Shown here: positions 22,593 to 33,356 of the stretch, in pieces
Layout: each line of letters starts with the position of its first letter
How positions within the stretch are numbered: position 1 is the stretch's first letter
Source: Mycogone perniciosa
Lineage: Eukaryota > Ascomycota > Sordariomycetes > Hypocreales > Hypocreaceae
DNA: 64,000 nt
NCBI GenBank assembly: GCA_025331125.1
Contig: JAOALB010000009.1
Location: 186,001 to 250,000 of the forward strand
Direction: 5' to 3'
Made by a program: the position numbers and the translations under genes
Notes under the pieces: generated by a model
The model's database searches: none
Seen by the model: the letters and a program-made list of their open reading frames with translations, nothing else
Told to the model about the DNA's origin: nothing

Positions 22593-24512
22593 TTACTCAG
22601 CACCCCTCTTAAGGTCCTTGGCAAGCAGCGACTCGCCCGTCATTTCCTCCGGCTGTGGCAAGCCCATGGCAGCCAGAATCGTCGGTGCAACGTCACCAAG
22701 AACACCACCCTGGCTCTTCAAGCTCCATCCTTCGGGAGCGTTGGCCATGATGAATGGCACCTTATTGGTGGTGTGACTGGTCTTGGGCTTGCCGTCAGGG
22801 AACTTCATCTCCTCCGCGTTGCCATGATCAGCTGTAATGAACAGAATGTATCCATCCTTCTTGCAGCCTTCCAAAATCTTTCCAATAGCCTTGTCGGTGG
22901 CCTCGCAACCAATAATGGCCGCCTCGTAGTCACCAGTGTGGCCCACCATGTCGGGAGGTGCAAAGTTGTTCATGACGAACGGGAACCGCTGCTCTCCCAG
23001 ACGCTTGCAAACCTGGTTGGCAACACCATCGGCAGACATCTCAGGAGCCAGGTCGTAGGTCGCGACGGACTTGTTGGAGGGGACGAGGTCCTGGTCCTGA
23101 TCACGGACTTCAAGAGGGAAGCTCTTCTCGACACCTCCGTTGAAGAAGAACGTGACGTGAGCGTACTTCTCAGTCTCAGCAATGTGAACCTGCTCAACGC
23201 CTTGCTTTCCAAGCCACTCGGCCAACACGTTATCCATCTTCTGGGGCTCAAAGGCGACATCGAAGGGGTACTCGGTCTTGTATCTGGTCATGCTGACAAG
23301 CTTGTTAATCTTGGGATAAGGGAAGTCAGGCAAAACTGTGCGGTCAACATCGCCAAGCACCTGTGTGATTTGCCGAACACGGTCAGATCGGTAGTTGAAG
23401 AAGAAGACGGTGTCATCATCTGTGCAGGAAGTGTTAGTACCATCTACATACCGATTTCAGCCCTGATCAGTGTCGAATCAACTCACCCTTGATCCGGCCC
23501 TCGTCTCCACCGACAATGATGGGAGTAAGGAATTCATCCTTATCCTTGGAGCCACCGCGCTCATATCGTGTCTTGATAGCAGCCACAGGGTCCTCGCTTG
23601 CCTCGCCCTCACCCAGGACAAGGCCCTTCAGAGCAACCTCAACGCGCTCCCATCGCTTATCGCGGTCCATGGCATAGTATCGGCCGACGATGGTCACAAT
23701 TTGACCAAGGCCAAGCTCCTTGATGAAATCAACAAGCTCCTGCATGTAGCCGGCACCGGACTTGGGGTCGGTGTCACGGCCGTCACCGAAGAAGTGGATG
23801 AAGACCTTGGGAACCTTGTACTGCTTGGCCGCCTCGAGCAGAGCATAGAGATGGGTTTGTTTGGAGTGCTGTGTATATCGTGAGCATTTTGAAGTCACTC
23901 CTTGGGGAAAGGAGGCTACGTACAACACCACCGTGGGAGACGAGACCACAGAGGTGCAGGCGTCCATTGCCGTTTGCGGCGCTCTCTAAAGTCCTCTTGA
24001 TGACCTCATTGGTGCTGAACTCGTTTTTCTTGACGGTCTGGTCGATTCGCACGACGTCCTGCCAGACGACGCGTCCTGCGCCAATGTTCAAGTGGCCGAC
24101 CTCAGAGTTGCCCATCAAGCCCTCAGGCAATCCCACTGCCAGCGACGAGGCGTCAAGCTCGGTAAATCCGTTCTCATCCTTGGACAGAGCATCCATTACA
24201 GGGGTCTTGGCTGCAGCAATGGCGTCGCCATTCTTGGGGCTCTCATCGGACGGGATACCCCACCCATCAATGACGACTGTAAGAGCGCAACAGCAAGAGA
24301 ATTAGCCACCCAAGCTCAAGATACACCAGGATGAAGCAGAAGACGACAACGTAGTCCGGTTGCCTTGGCGGCGAACTCGTCTGAACCTTTGATGGCGCCG
24401 AGTTCGCGCGGCGAAGGGTGGGACGAGACGGCCTGGGAGAAGTGGGAGAATCGTGGCGGGGCAATGGTGAAGAAGACGTACTGAGGCAGGCCTTTTGCTC
24501 GGTCTTGGACAT
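22593..24512 (-). CDS. 2,3-bisphosphoglycerate-independent phosphoglycerate mutase
   Basis: Four exons: 24512-24482, 24276-23924, 23868-23487 and 23419-22593; introns of 205, 55 and 67 nt; 530 residues. It interconverts 3- and 2-phosphoglycerate in glycolysis and gluconeogenesis through a phosphoserine intermediate with two Mn ions. Seen: DGWG at 14-17, catalytic Ser68 in MGNSEVGH, DGRDTDP, the metal ligands in ADHGNAEE and HTGDYEAA. Length is normal for the alkaline-phosphatase superfamily enzyme, which filamentous ascomycetes use in place of the cofactor-dependent yeast enzyme. The first exon encodes only 10 residues and is followed by an unusually long intron for this window. It is divergent from MED9 with 475 bp between start codons. 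Confidence 0.96.
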
Positions 24513-24987
24513 TGCGGGCGAAGAAATTCAATAGCAACGTGAGAGAGGGAGAGACAGGTGAGCTGTGTAAGGAGCAAAAGCTGTAGGGTGCGTGATTTGA
24601 TGGAGGAGGATGAATCTTTTCTCCCTTGGCTGAGAGAACGAGAGAGAAACATGCCATTTGATGGTGGGGTTGATAGCTGCTAGGCCTGCCACCGATGTCA
24701 TAGGCGACCGATAAGCGTAAGCAGGTGCTGTAAAGCTCTAAGGAGATCGCACCGTGCATCGGCCCGCTTTTCGCCCTGGACCCTACAGTTTGGTTTTGTC
24801 CGCGCCAACTGTCTGCTCAACAAACAAACTGTCACTCTCTTCTGTCATCGCCATCAACGAAAAAAAAAATCCCCGAGCCAACCACAGCCCGTATTGCGCC
24901 CATACACTCGCTCCAAGGCCTTTAATCCGTACCCGTACATACATACTCCGTTCATACGTACAATTCTCATTCTGCCCGAGGGAAACT
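24513..24987. promoter_or_regulatory. divergent promoter shared by iPGM and MED9
   Basis: The 475 bases between two outward-facing start codons must hold both promoters. Pyrimidine-rich tracts are seen on each side near the starts; no single defined factor site stands out. Confidence 0.5.
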
Positions 24988-25395
24988 ATGGCCTCTGGAC
25001 TCCCTGCCCTCGCCCTTCCTCCTACCTTGTCCCCCGACGACCTCGACGCCCTCTCCGAGCTCTCCATCGTCCTCACAAAAGTCCGCGCTGGGCTGCAATC
25101 CTCCTCCGGTCTGACTGCTGGCACTACCCCGGGTGGACCCAGCACGAACGGCCAGCAACTGTCCTTCAAAGACGTCCCTGGCGCTACAGACAGGCTGAAG
25201 CATAAGCTGCAGCACGCCAGGGCACAAGTTCGGACGCTCCCAGACATGGACTGCACCATCGACGAACAGAAGAGCGAGATCAAGGAGCTCGAGGCGCGAA
25301 TTGAGATGCAGCAAGCCCTGCTGGAGCGATTGCGAGAAGGCGGCGTCAGGTTCGGTAAAGATGCATGTGCTAGTGGAGATAAAATGGAGATGTGA
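24988..25395 (+). CDS. MED9: Mediator complex subunit 9
   Basis: Single exon, 135 residues. The segment SFKDVPGATDRLKHKLQHARAQ followed by a heptad-like coiled coil to the end (DEQKSEIKELEARIEMQQALLERLRE) is the Med9 domain as found in other filamentous fungi. Med9 sits in the middle module of Mediator and links RNA polymerase II to regulators. The chosen ATG (24988) is in the context actATGg and begins the family-typical Leu/Pro-rich N-terminus; the frame is open upstream but those residues are not protein-like. Short coiled-coil proteins are easy to misassign, hence not full confidence. Confidence 0.82.
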   Translation: MASGLPALALPPTLSPDDLDALSELSIVLTKVRAGLQSSSGLTAGTTPGGPSTNGQQLSFKDVPGATDRLKHKLQHARAQVRTLPDMDCTIDEQKSEIKELEARIEMQQALLERLREGGVRFGKDACASGDKMEM

Positions 25396-25501
25396 AGCAC
25401 GGCTTTACACCACGGCGGGTCAAAGATATTCGGCGTTGAATATTACAACAGGACAGACTGGCTACATTCGATACAACCCTTTTTCTGCTCATTATCCCGG
25501 C

Positions 25502-26799
25502 TTATTTTCGAGAAATCCCAACCTTGCTCAACGTCTCCTCCACGCTGACACCTGGCTGTCCTGGAACGACCTTAGTCCATACCTCGTTGCTCAATGCCTT
25601 GGCCTCAGGCAGGGTGGTCCAGTTGGGACTCTGGCCAGTCTTGAGCCATTTAAAGTCGTCCACTTGGTCCCATTGATTCTCAACTGCCCTGTCGGCTTCC
25701 GTCATCTACTCTCGAGTCAGGACACAGAACGGGAAAACAGCGAATCGAACGGGACAGCACATACATAACATGAGGGGAGGGGAGCGAAGCGCATTCCTGC
25801 GCAATCTTCGATGATGGGGTGGCTAGCGCAGTGCAAATAAATATCGACATTCTTGCACTCGTGGATCCGGACCTGGCGCGCTACGACGACAAGAATACTG
25901 TCGGATATTCCACTGATATGGATCGGGCCATTAACGCGGCCGGCGACTATGAGACACCTGCTGATGTCCTTGAGTACAAGCCCAGGGAACGGCTGGCCCT
26001 CGGCCGTGGGGATGGACAAGTCAACGATGCAGTCGCTGAGGTCCCGTAACCACCCTGCCGCTGTGGCCCGCGCAGCCGAGGAGGGGAGGATGATGTGCAG
26101 ACCGGACTGGTTGGAGATACCGATGCTCTGGGCGGCAGAGAAGCTAGGCTTGCGGACAGACGAGGGCCCTGGCTTGGCCAATTCTTCATTGTAGTCTTTC
26201 TCTTTCGACGGTAGCTCACCAACAGTATCATCACTCTCTGTCATCGTCGCTGGTGCCGCACCTAGCGGGTTTTTTGGGCTGTGTGGACGTCGGGACATGC
26301 TACCAGGATTCAATCGCGGGTCGTTTTCGGGAGCACCCATATCGACATGGGTCGTCGTGGCATTGCGCTTGAACTGGAAGCGCGACTTTGGCGCTACCTT
26401 GGCGATAGTGTCATTGAGCTTGTCTTGTAGACCTTTGATAGCCTGTCGAGGAAGAAAGCGAGCTCATATGTCAATCGGGTACTTGGCAGGGATCACATGT
26501 TGGTTGAGGGCAACTGACCTCTGAGTATTGCCTTCGATCATAGGCGGGCGTGAACTCGGCAGCATCGGCGACTTCGTTCTGTAGTTTGCTAATGCCGGCG
26601 AGGATGTGATCTGTGGCTTCCTGGCGTTCGCCTCCGAGTGCTGAGAGCGATGGCAATTGTTCGATTTGATCCTGAAGAACTAGGCGGATGATTCGGGGTG
26701 AATAACTGGATACTATTGATTGCGACCATGGATTGGGCGGATGTGCTTACCTTCGACACTATCGCGAAAGTGCCGGTAGAAGCGTTCTTTGGGATCCAT
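25502..26799 (-). CDS. tubulin-binding cofactor C (TBCC)
   Basis: Four exons: 26799-26751, 26679-26519, 26442-25765 and 25705-25502; introns 71, 76 and 59 nt; 363 residues. N-terminal spectrin-like helical region (about 1-105), a Ser/Pro-rich linker, then a C-CAP/TBCC beta-helix (from about 165: SGLHIILPSSAA, ISRCLIVAGRVNGPIHISGI, and the HPIIEDC motif). The tail WDQVDDFKWLK is typical of TBCC. Cofactor C stimulates GTP hydrolysis by beta-tubulin in the complex with cofactors D and E, releasing folded alpha/beta-tubulin. The catalytic Arg of human TBCC lies in the beta-helix; arginines are present here but I did not assign the exact one. Its 3' end faces MED9 with about 100 bp between. Confidence 0.9.
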
Positions 26800-27856
26800 A
26801 ATGTAGCTTCAAACGTCGATTCAGTTTTTAATATTTCAAACAATGACCGCCTGCCAGTGTAGCAGCAGTGTGGTGGAATTACCTACCCTTCAGATACCTA
26901 GTGGGCTTGTGTGCAGGAGTTGGAATTGGTGACGGGACTTGGAAAGCTTCGCAAACAGGTGCCTGGTCAAGCTCCCCAAGCTTAGCTCCCCTGCTCCACG
27001 TCGAGCAATTGATTGGATTGAGTCGCCTTACCCTTTGCCTCTCCGCAGAAGCAGGATGATATGACGTAGGCCTACTATGTAAAAATGGTCTGGCATGAAG
27101 CTATGTGGTATCACGAGATCGAAACAGGGAGAAAGAGGCGTGGCTTCAGCAAAAGGGCATGGTATGGATGGCATGACATGGAAATTGTCTTTCGATGACC
27201 TGAGCGTCATACAAGTTGCTGGGCTGCTGCTATTATAATTTATTACCCCACACCATTATGCTAATAATAAGTTTAGCTTGATAGAGTCGTGATGCAGAGA
27301 TTGAATAAATGAGGGGTTCACTCACGCCTTGAGGGTATCTTTTGGTGGGGCGTGTTGGAGACTTTCACCAAAAGCCATGAAGCATGAAGCATGATCAAGC
27401 ACCACTTCTATTCGCCTGACATTCAGCCAGAGGCAATTCAGCTTAATGTCAAAGGTCTGAGTACGGCAGTTTCCTAACGTTGGCTATACTAGGTGCCCTA
27501 TAGTGGATCCGGCTTCTTGACATTTCATGATAGATAACAGATCTGTCCCTATCAACATGATCCATTTTTGGTCATCTCTGTCCATTCCACAAGCATCTTT
27601 CGTGTCCAATGCCACTGCTTTTACACCCAATGGATGTCTTAGCAAACAGTCTCCTCGCTTATCTGGACAGACCCAAATGTCTCATGTAGTTGTCCCCCTG
27701 AACCAACCCTCAGCGTATAGTCGATATCCGAGTATTGCGATAATTATGCTGAAGGAATAGATACTCCATAATACTGCTGTCGGAAATATGTAGGGTATTT
27801 GTGAAGCCCAGTCCGTGATTGTACGGCGTCACCCTCCCCCCTGACCTCCATACTCC
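26800..27856. other. intergenic, no gene seen
   Basis: Upstream of TBCC. Contains a short triple repeat of catgaag near 27378. The left part of this stretch (27744-27925) may be a second exon of the gene at 27857-28399; see there. Confidence 0.4.
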
Positions 27857-28399
27857 TTAGATCCGTATCAATCTGGGAAACGGCCTCGTCCTCCACAGAG
27901 GGCTCAGGTGCTTCCTCCGACACCACTGCTTGTGCCTCTTAGCCATCTCCTCCGTCATCTTGATCGTACGCCAAGGAGGCATCATAACGACAGGCATGCG
28001 GAATCCCGTTGGGCTCGTCACGATAATCGCCGGAGGTTTTGGTTTGATCTGCGCCCTGGGCACCTCGGGCACCTCGGGCTTCTTGACAGGAGCGGCCGTT
28101 CCCAAAGCAGGGACCGTAGTTGATTTGGGAACCTGCAGCTCGGCTGGCACCAGGAAATCAGCAATCATGTGGAGCAATGCATTCTGGCCGCTTTGAGATA
28201 AGATGCGTGCGGCTATGCTCGTGGAGCTGAGGAGTCGCCACTTCTTGGAGGTTGTTCCCCGTGTGACCTTGGTGATCTTGGTGATCTTTCCGAAACAGAC
28301 TCGGAGATGAGATTGTGGTGATAGGGCGCCAAAAGGCAGAGGGAAGTTTTCCTTGAGCTTGATCTTGCTCGGTATGGTCGAGTACTTGATTTTGGACAT
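27857..28399 (-). CDS. unknown basic protein, C-terminus uncertain
   Basis: I do not recognise this protein. As a single exon it has 180 residues: a Lys/Arg-rich N-terminus (MSKIKYSTIPSKIKLKENF), a middle with hydrophobic helix-like stretches, a Pro/Lys linker (VKKPEVPEVPRAQIKPKPP) and a basic, Arg/Trp-rich end. The last part is doubtful because another frame just downstream reads as a normal acidic tail (SEEAPEPSVEDEAVSQIDTD). A 44-nt intron at 27969-27926 would join the two in frame and give 203 residues ending at 27744. Either form starts at the ATG at 28399. No domain seen; nuclear or mitochondrial location is possible. Confidence 0.55.
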   Translation of the reverse strand: MSKIKYSTIPSKIKLKENFPLPFGALSPQSHLRVCFGKITKITKVTRGTTSKKWRLLSSTSIAARILSQSGQNALLHMIADFLVPAELQVPKSTTVPALGTAAPVKKPEVPEVPRAQIKPKPPAIIVTSPTGFRMPVVMMPPWRTIKMTEEMAKRHKQWCRRKHLSPLWRTRPFPRLIRI

Positions 28400-28911
28400 G
28401 GTGAAGTCTTGACGATGTATCCAGAACCGTTAATGCGCGATAGTTGATGTGTTGAGAAGAACAAGAGGATTTAAATGGCTGTGCACTGAGAGATGAAGCA
28501 ATTCTTTGCAAAAAGCATAAGGTAACAAGGTTAAGGTTGAAAAAGTCACTGCAGACAGGTGCGTTTATATCTGGTGCAATATCTAACTCACTTTCTTCTC
28601 ACATTGCTCCCACTTTATTAACTTCTTGACGCGCGCTTTAACGTTTTTACCACTTATTTACTTGGACATCTATCTAAGGGAAGCAGTAGTAGGAGCTGTC
28701 AAAAGAAAGGTTAACATCGATAGATGACCTGCTTTGCCGAAAGCAACTGGGATGGGAAATTCAATCATTTATTAACCCAAATTGCAAGTTATCTCTGTGA
28801 TCAAGGTTTCTACAATCCAGCGGGCTGTTCATACGGCACGGCGGAAAAGGAAGACAAGTCAACTTGTAGTCATAAATAATGTTATTCATCCTTCATCTAA
28901 CAGTGGTTTCA
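28400..28911. other. intergenic between the unknown basic protein and GPI1
   Basis: Promoter of the unknown protein and 3' flank of GPI1. A single GACGCGCGC string at about 28629 resembles half of an MCB-type site. Nothing else seen. Confidence 0.45.
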
Positions 28912-31279
28912 TCATCTTGATCTGCCAAACCCCGCTAGCCTTTTGCCCCCATTCGACAACGGGGGGATATACGGCATCTGGAATGTCTTCTTTTGAGGAA
29001 TCTCAATTTCCATGTTGACTGCTCGCCACATTTCCCACACTGTTGCCCTTCTCGCCGGTAGCATGCTGTACTGTAGACTGTACAGATTTTTCCTGTTCAG
29101 CGGAGGGACAAACTGACCAGTCAGCAGACACAACAGAACTCGAGGTGACAAGTAGTGCTTTCGTATGCGTTGGGCCATTTGGAAATACTGATGAAACATA
29201 GCGCGGAAGGTAAGTGGGATTGACTAAATAGAGTTAGTATCGAGAATGGCGAATAGGAGACGAATGAAAGCTAACTCACCTTGAGATAAATAACGGAAGT
29301 TGGGGGTCCTTTGGAAGTTTTAATATTACTGTCGGTAATTTTATAGTCATGGGTATCTCGAAGTTCAAAACGAATGCCACCTATCAACGTTAGACAACAA
29401 TCCTTCCCACGTTATATCGTCATGTTTCTCACCAGGTAGTCTGCTCGGGTCTTTCAACCTCAACATCAAAGCAAACAATGGGAAATGATTCAGGCAAGAA
29501 AGCAAGGTATCAAACCCAGCCTTCATTGAGATGATAATCATCCTTGCGATGGCAAAGTTGAGGTAGAAAACCACTACCGTAGGCAGAAGAAAAAACAAAA
29601 GTGTGAATAGAATAGTCCCGACGAGCAGCTGATCGAGATCATAGTCGCAAGAGTCAATACGGTTGCGGAGAACATTGTGCTTCTTGCCGCGAAAGAGGTG
29701 GAAGAGAGATTGTAGAATCGTTAGCTGCCAGTGGTATATCCGAGCTGATGCAAGATAGAACGAATATATATGCATGGTGAGAGCAGAAAGGAGGTCTGAG
29801 AACATGGCGACAGGCATGCTAGCGCCAGCAAAGGATGAGAATCCAATGAACCAGATAATTTGTGGCAACGCGGGGCTCAGTGTCTCGATGCAACCTATAA
29901 AAGAAATGTCAGCCCGAACAACCTTCCAAACATCTGTCACCACAACTCACTTGACCAGTAATCAATGACCCAAAGGAACAAGTCGCCTAAAAACGCTGCC
30001 AACTCGCCGTTGAGTTTGAGACCAGCCGGCCATCCCATCAGCCAGGAAATGCTTCGCTGAAGAGCCTCGACGGTGTAGGTCCGTAGTAGATCTTCAATTT
30101 GCATCGCTACCCAGTCTCTACGCTCGATAATGTATGAGCCCACAGCCATGCCGATAATAACGTCATTAGCAACGAGCCACAGACTGTTGTAGAAGCGGAT
30201 ATAGTCAGGATGGCTGGTCGTGACACTCGCCCAGTTTGCCTTGCGCTGTCGTAAAGTAACATACTGCATTGGCCAGTAACAGAACTGCTGGAGCCGTATC
30301 TCAATCTGTTGAGCAGTTGCCGATATATCCTTCAGAGCCGCATATCCCGGCTTGGCTCTGAATTCCAAGATGATGAGTAGCACTTCGGCCATTACCCGGT
30401 GGGCGAGCAAGATTAAAACAAACGCCTTCCGTATGACTGGAAACAAATACACTGCAAACAGAGCCCACAACTGCACGATGACATAGTTCCGCATCGTCGT
30501 CGCGGACTCCACAACCCTCTCCGAGACGCTAAGGCTTCGTTTCGGTCTTGGGCCAAGTCGTCCCACGTTTTGTTGCAGCGTTTGCTCCAGTTCCCAGGAC
30601 CAGTTTACCTGATTGACAATCTTTGGCAAGGCCTTGTCCCTGGCGGAGGGAACTCGCTTGATGATAGTGTGCTGCTTGAGCTTCTCGACCAACTTACGCC
30701 GACCCTCTTTGGCCAGCCTCTCCTGTTTTACCTCTTCGCTCTCTTCCTCGGCTGGAACATCCTCGAGCGCGGAACCCCCGTCCCCTAAAGCCAATGCTAT
30801 CGGGTTGAGGGAGATGTACTGCATTCCCTGGGGACGAGGTCTGTCGTAAAGAATGAGTTGGATACTCGACGCTTTGGCGCAGGTAATATGCGGATACCGG
30901 CTGCTTGGGCACGTTGTCGCACAAACCCAGGATGGGTCGGCGGCGCTGGGGTTTGATCCATTGGAGATACCTAGCACATGCATCGATGAATGGCCGCAAA
31001 GTTCATAAATCCGGCCTGGAGAATGTGGCCCGCTTCGGAAGAAGGTACCGGACTTGAGGTGGAATTCGACTGTGTATGCCTATCTTCTCATTAGTGATGA
31101 GCCCTCCCTCCCAAGACCCAAGGTGGGATTGCACAGCTACTGACATCAACATCATCCAGAATAGCCACGACAAACACATCGAGTGTTGAGTTCCTCCAAC
31201 CGACGACCACACCGGGGCGATCAGACTTGCGGATGTCTGTCGGCCAAAACACTCTCATCAACCCATCATGCTCTACCAT
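28912..31279 (-). CDS. GPI1: GPI-GlcNAc transferase subunit Gpi1 (PIG-Q)
   Basis: Five exons: 31279-31145, 31079-29951, 29894-29433, 29380-29280 and 29223-28912; introns 65, 56, 52 and 56 nt; 712 residues. Gpi1 is a membrane subunit of the ER complex that moves GlcNAc from UDP-GlcNAc onto phosphatidylinositol, the first step of GPI-anchor synthesis. Family blocks seen: DGLMRVFWPTDI and PGVVVGWRNSTLDVFVV in exon 1, SPGRIYELCGHSS and SSIQLILYDRPRPQGMQYIS in exon 2, then the strongly conserved membrane region FSSFAGASMPVAMFSDLLS, LFHLFRGKKHNVLRNRIDSC and DYDLDQLLVGTILFTLLFFL in exon 3. Several hydrophobic helices are evident in exons 2 and 3. The start is the first ATG of the frame. It lies 155 bp downstream of a small membrane-protein gene on the same strand. 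Confidence 0.95.
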
Positions 31280-31433
31280 GACCAGCAGCGGTGATGGACG
31301 GAACGAGGCAGTGCACTCAGAAAGAGCCTCGTCGTCTGAGCTGTTCTCGTGCGGATATGCCGGTCCCCGGCTCCCTTGGATGCTGCGCCTCAATCAGCAC
31401 TATTTCTCTTTTGGCCCGCTCCCATCGTGGTTT

Positions 31434-31722
31434 CTAGCCTACCAAACGTGTCTCTCTCCTCGCTATCAGGACGACCGGTACGAAGATGATCAGGAAGAAG
31501 CCCGTCAAGATCACAATGCCTCGAGCTGCGCGCAACTATAGCCAAGAGGGGCAAGCTGTTTAGCTATGTTCTACCAACATGGCGCAGGAGTTTGCGACTT
31601 ACGACAACACCGTATTCCGCTGCGAATATTGCGAGCTCATAGAGGCGGGTGACAAGGTCCCAGCGCGCAGTGATGTAGCCAGCTACGAAGATGCCGAGGG
31701 TGAGGGTCGAGAAGGGGTGCAT
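31434..31722 (-). CDS. small conserved fungal two-helix membrane protein
   Basis: Two exons: 31722-31603 and 31535-31434, with a 67-nt GT-AG intron (gtaagt donor, ctatag acceptor), giving only 73 residues. The N-terminal half has one hydrophobic helix (about 4-18) and the motif ITARWDLVTRLYELAIFAAE; the second exon starts LRAARG and contains a clear transmembrane helix (about 46-65), ending ARRETRLVG. I believe similar short proteins occur in many filamentous ascomycetes without assigned function; that is recollection, not a search. The gene is in tandem with GPI1 (stop to ATG 155 bp). It is too short and too split to be seen as a simple open frame. Confidence 0.7.
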
Positions 31723-32341
31723 AGAGCGTTATGTCTGCCGGTGGGACATGCCGTTGACCAAAGAGCAAAGCGATACACTCGTATTTGCCCAGGTCTGTTG
31801 CAGGGCGTTCGTTGTCTGGGCCTCGGATTCAATGGCCAGCGAAGTTCGCAGCTTCAGTAGAGGCGTCCGTCAGTCTCACAGGTCAAAAGGAGCTTTCGAG
31901 TGGCCGGTACGAGGCTGTCTGAGACATTCAACTCGCAATGGGAGCTTACGTAGTTGGGGATGTTTTGTCCTGCGGCCCTTGTGGGCACGTAAACCATTGT
32001 CTGTCTGGCTCCTCCGCCAACGAAAGCGCAACTGCCCGCAAAAGTGGGTGCTTTCGTAGCCCGAGGACGAATCACGTGGCTCGGAAATCGGCAACACATC
32101 TTCGAAGTAATAGCTTTGCGTTGATATCTGGTTGAATTGCTATGTAATACAGTAAATATGAGCTAAGAGGCATTTGGGAGGAGTCTCTATCATCGTTTCG
32201 TTCAGAATGGAGTGGAATCATCTTCATGCATCTAAGAATACGAGTTGTGTTGGGACACCCACAGCCAAGATTCTAACAGTAATAGCCCAAGACTCCGAAA
32301 ATCGCACACGCATGTTCTTATTGTAGGAGTAGTTGTAACAT
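31723..32341. other. upstream region of the small membrane-protein gene
   Basis: Several short frames on both strands but none with support. The right end is the 3' flank of MDM35. Confidence 0.4.
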
Positions 32342-32836
32342 TATTGATCGGGACTATTCTGGGATACATCAATATGGGAAAATACCATCGAAATCAGATG
32401 GGATGGTAAACTCACTTCTTGGTGCTGTAAGCCTCACATCATTCTCCTTGTTGTCTTCTCGAGCCTCCTCCAGGAGCTTGTCTATACCCCTAGCTTTCAG
32501 CGCCACCTAAGTCAGAGGGCCAGTATTAGCATTATCATGCGCAGATACTTGGTAGCGAGTGGAAATTCATACATTTAGGCACTTTTGGTATTCGCCGAAC
32601 AGGCTGGCGCACTCCTTGCTATCCTTTTCGGCTCCTCGGAGATATTCTAGATATGTGTAAGTCATGACAGCGATCTCCTTGGTGCAGAGTTCTCACTCTC
32701 GCTGTACCACTTCAAGAAGCACGTGTCGTAGCGCCTAATATTTCAATGAGAAATGGCACTTCCATGTCATTGTTTTCTGAGGCCATTGAACCTACTCTTT
32801 TACTTCATTGCATTCTGGAGCTAGTGATGCAGACAT
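32342..32836 (-). CDS. MDM35: Mdm35, twin CX9C intermembrane-space lipid-transfer partner
   Basis: Four exons: 32836-32796, 32734-32697, 32646-32573 and 32506-32342; introns 61, 50 and 66 nt; 105 residues as drawn. Seen: a first C-x9-C (CNEVKERYDTC) followed by FLKWYSEKYLRG, and a second (CASLFGEYQKC), then LKARGIDKLLEEAREDNKEN, the hallmark of Mdm35/TRIAP1. Mdm35 folds by the Mia40 pathway in mitochondria and forms complexes with Ups1 and Ups2 that carry phosphatidic acid and phosphatidylserine between membranes. The 3' end is unsure: after about residue 80 the sequence departs from the family and a strong gtgagt donor lies at AGAA|gtgagt, so a further intron and a different tail are possible. 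Confidence 0.85.
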
Positions 32837-33017
32837 GCTGGTTGTTTCGATAATGCACGGTTGCTGGCTGGCTGGCTGATAGTTTGTTTGGTTGAGAAGA
32901 GGCTTCCGTCTGCAATGCTTAAGGCACTGTAACGTTAGAGAGTCGATAGTGTGGTGAGACTAGTTCTTGATGTCGCCAACTATATCGATTAACGCTTTTC
33001 GCATAAACTCAAAACAC

Positions 33018-33040
33018 GGAAAATATCAGAGATATTTTCC
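33018..33040. repeat. inverted repeat, 10-bp arms with 3-nt spacer
   Basis: ggaaaatatc and gatattttcc flank aga. Perfect arms, in the divergent promoter; could form a hairpin or be a dimer binding site. Confidence 0.85.
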
Positions 33041-33234
33041 CTAGAAAGTTTGTCGTAAAGAAAGCTGGATCTCTTGGAGTTGTTTCGATAATGGTCGCTG
33101 CTTTGCCATAGCCAGTTCTGCCACACGTCATTGGCTTAGTGTGCAGTCTGACTTTACTCTGATTGGCTAGCGCCTTGTATCGCTTGCACAGGGATTATCC
33201 GCAGCAATTGACATCCCACTACGAAGTATATCGT

Positions 33235-33248
33235 CGCGTCAAGACGCG
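33235..33248. promoter_or_regulatory. inverted MCB-type element CGCGTC-AA-GACGCG
   Basis: Two half-sites of 6 bp in inverted orientation with a 2-nt spacer, 109 bp before the ATG of the HIRIP3-like gene. The same arrangement stands upstream of POL2. Confidence 0.5.
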
Positions 33249-33356
33249 CCTATCAAAATCGGCACAACTGCCTCCACAGTGCATGATCCAACGCCTGAAA
33301 ATGCACAGTGCTTTGTATCGCAATTAGCGACATTCAGCAGACCTGTCTTCTCCAGA

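Larger units (their letters stand above)
32837..33356. promoter_or_regulatory. divergent promoter of MDM35 and the HIRIP3-like gene
   Basis: 520 bases between outward-facing start codons. It contains a hairpin-like inverted repeat (33018-33040) and the inverted MCB-type site at 33235-33248, closer to the chromatin gene. Confidence 0.55.
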
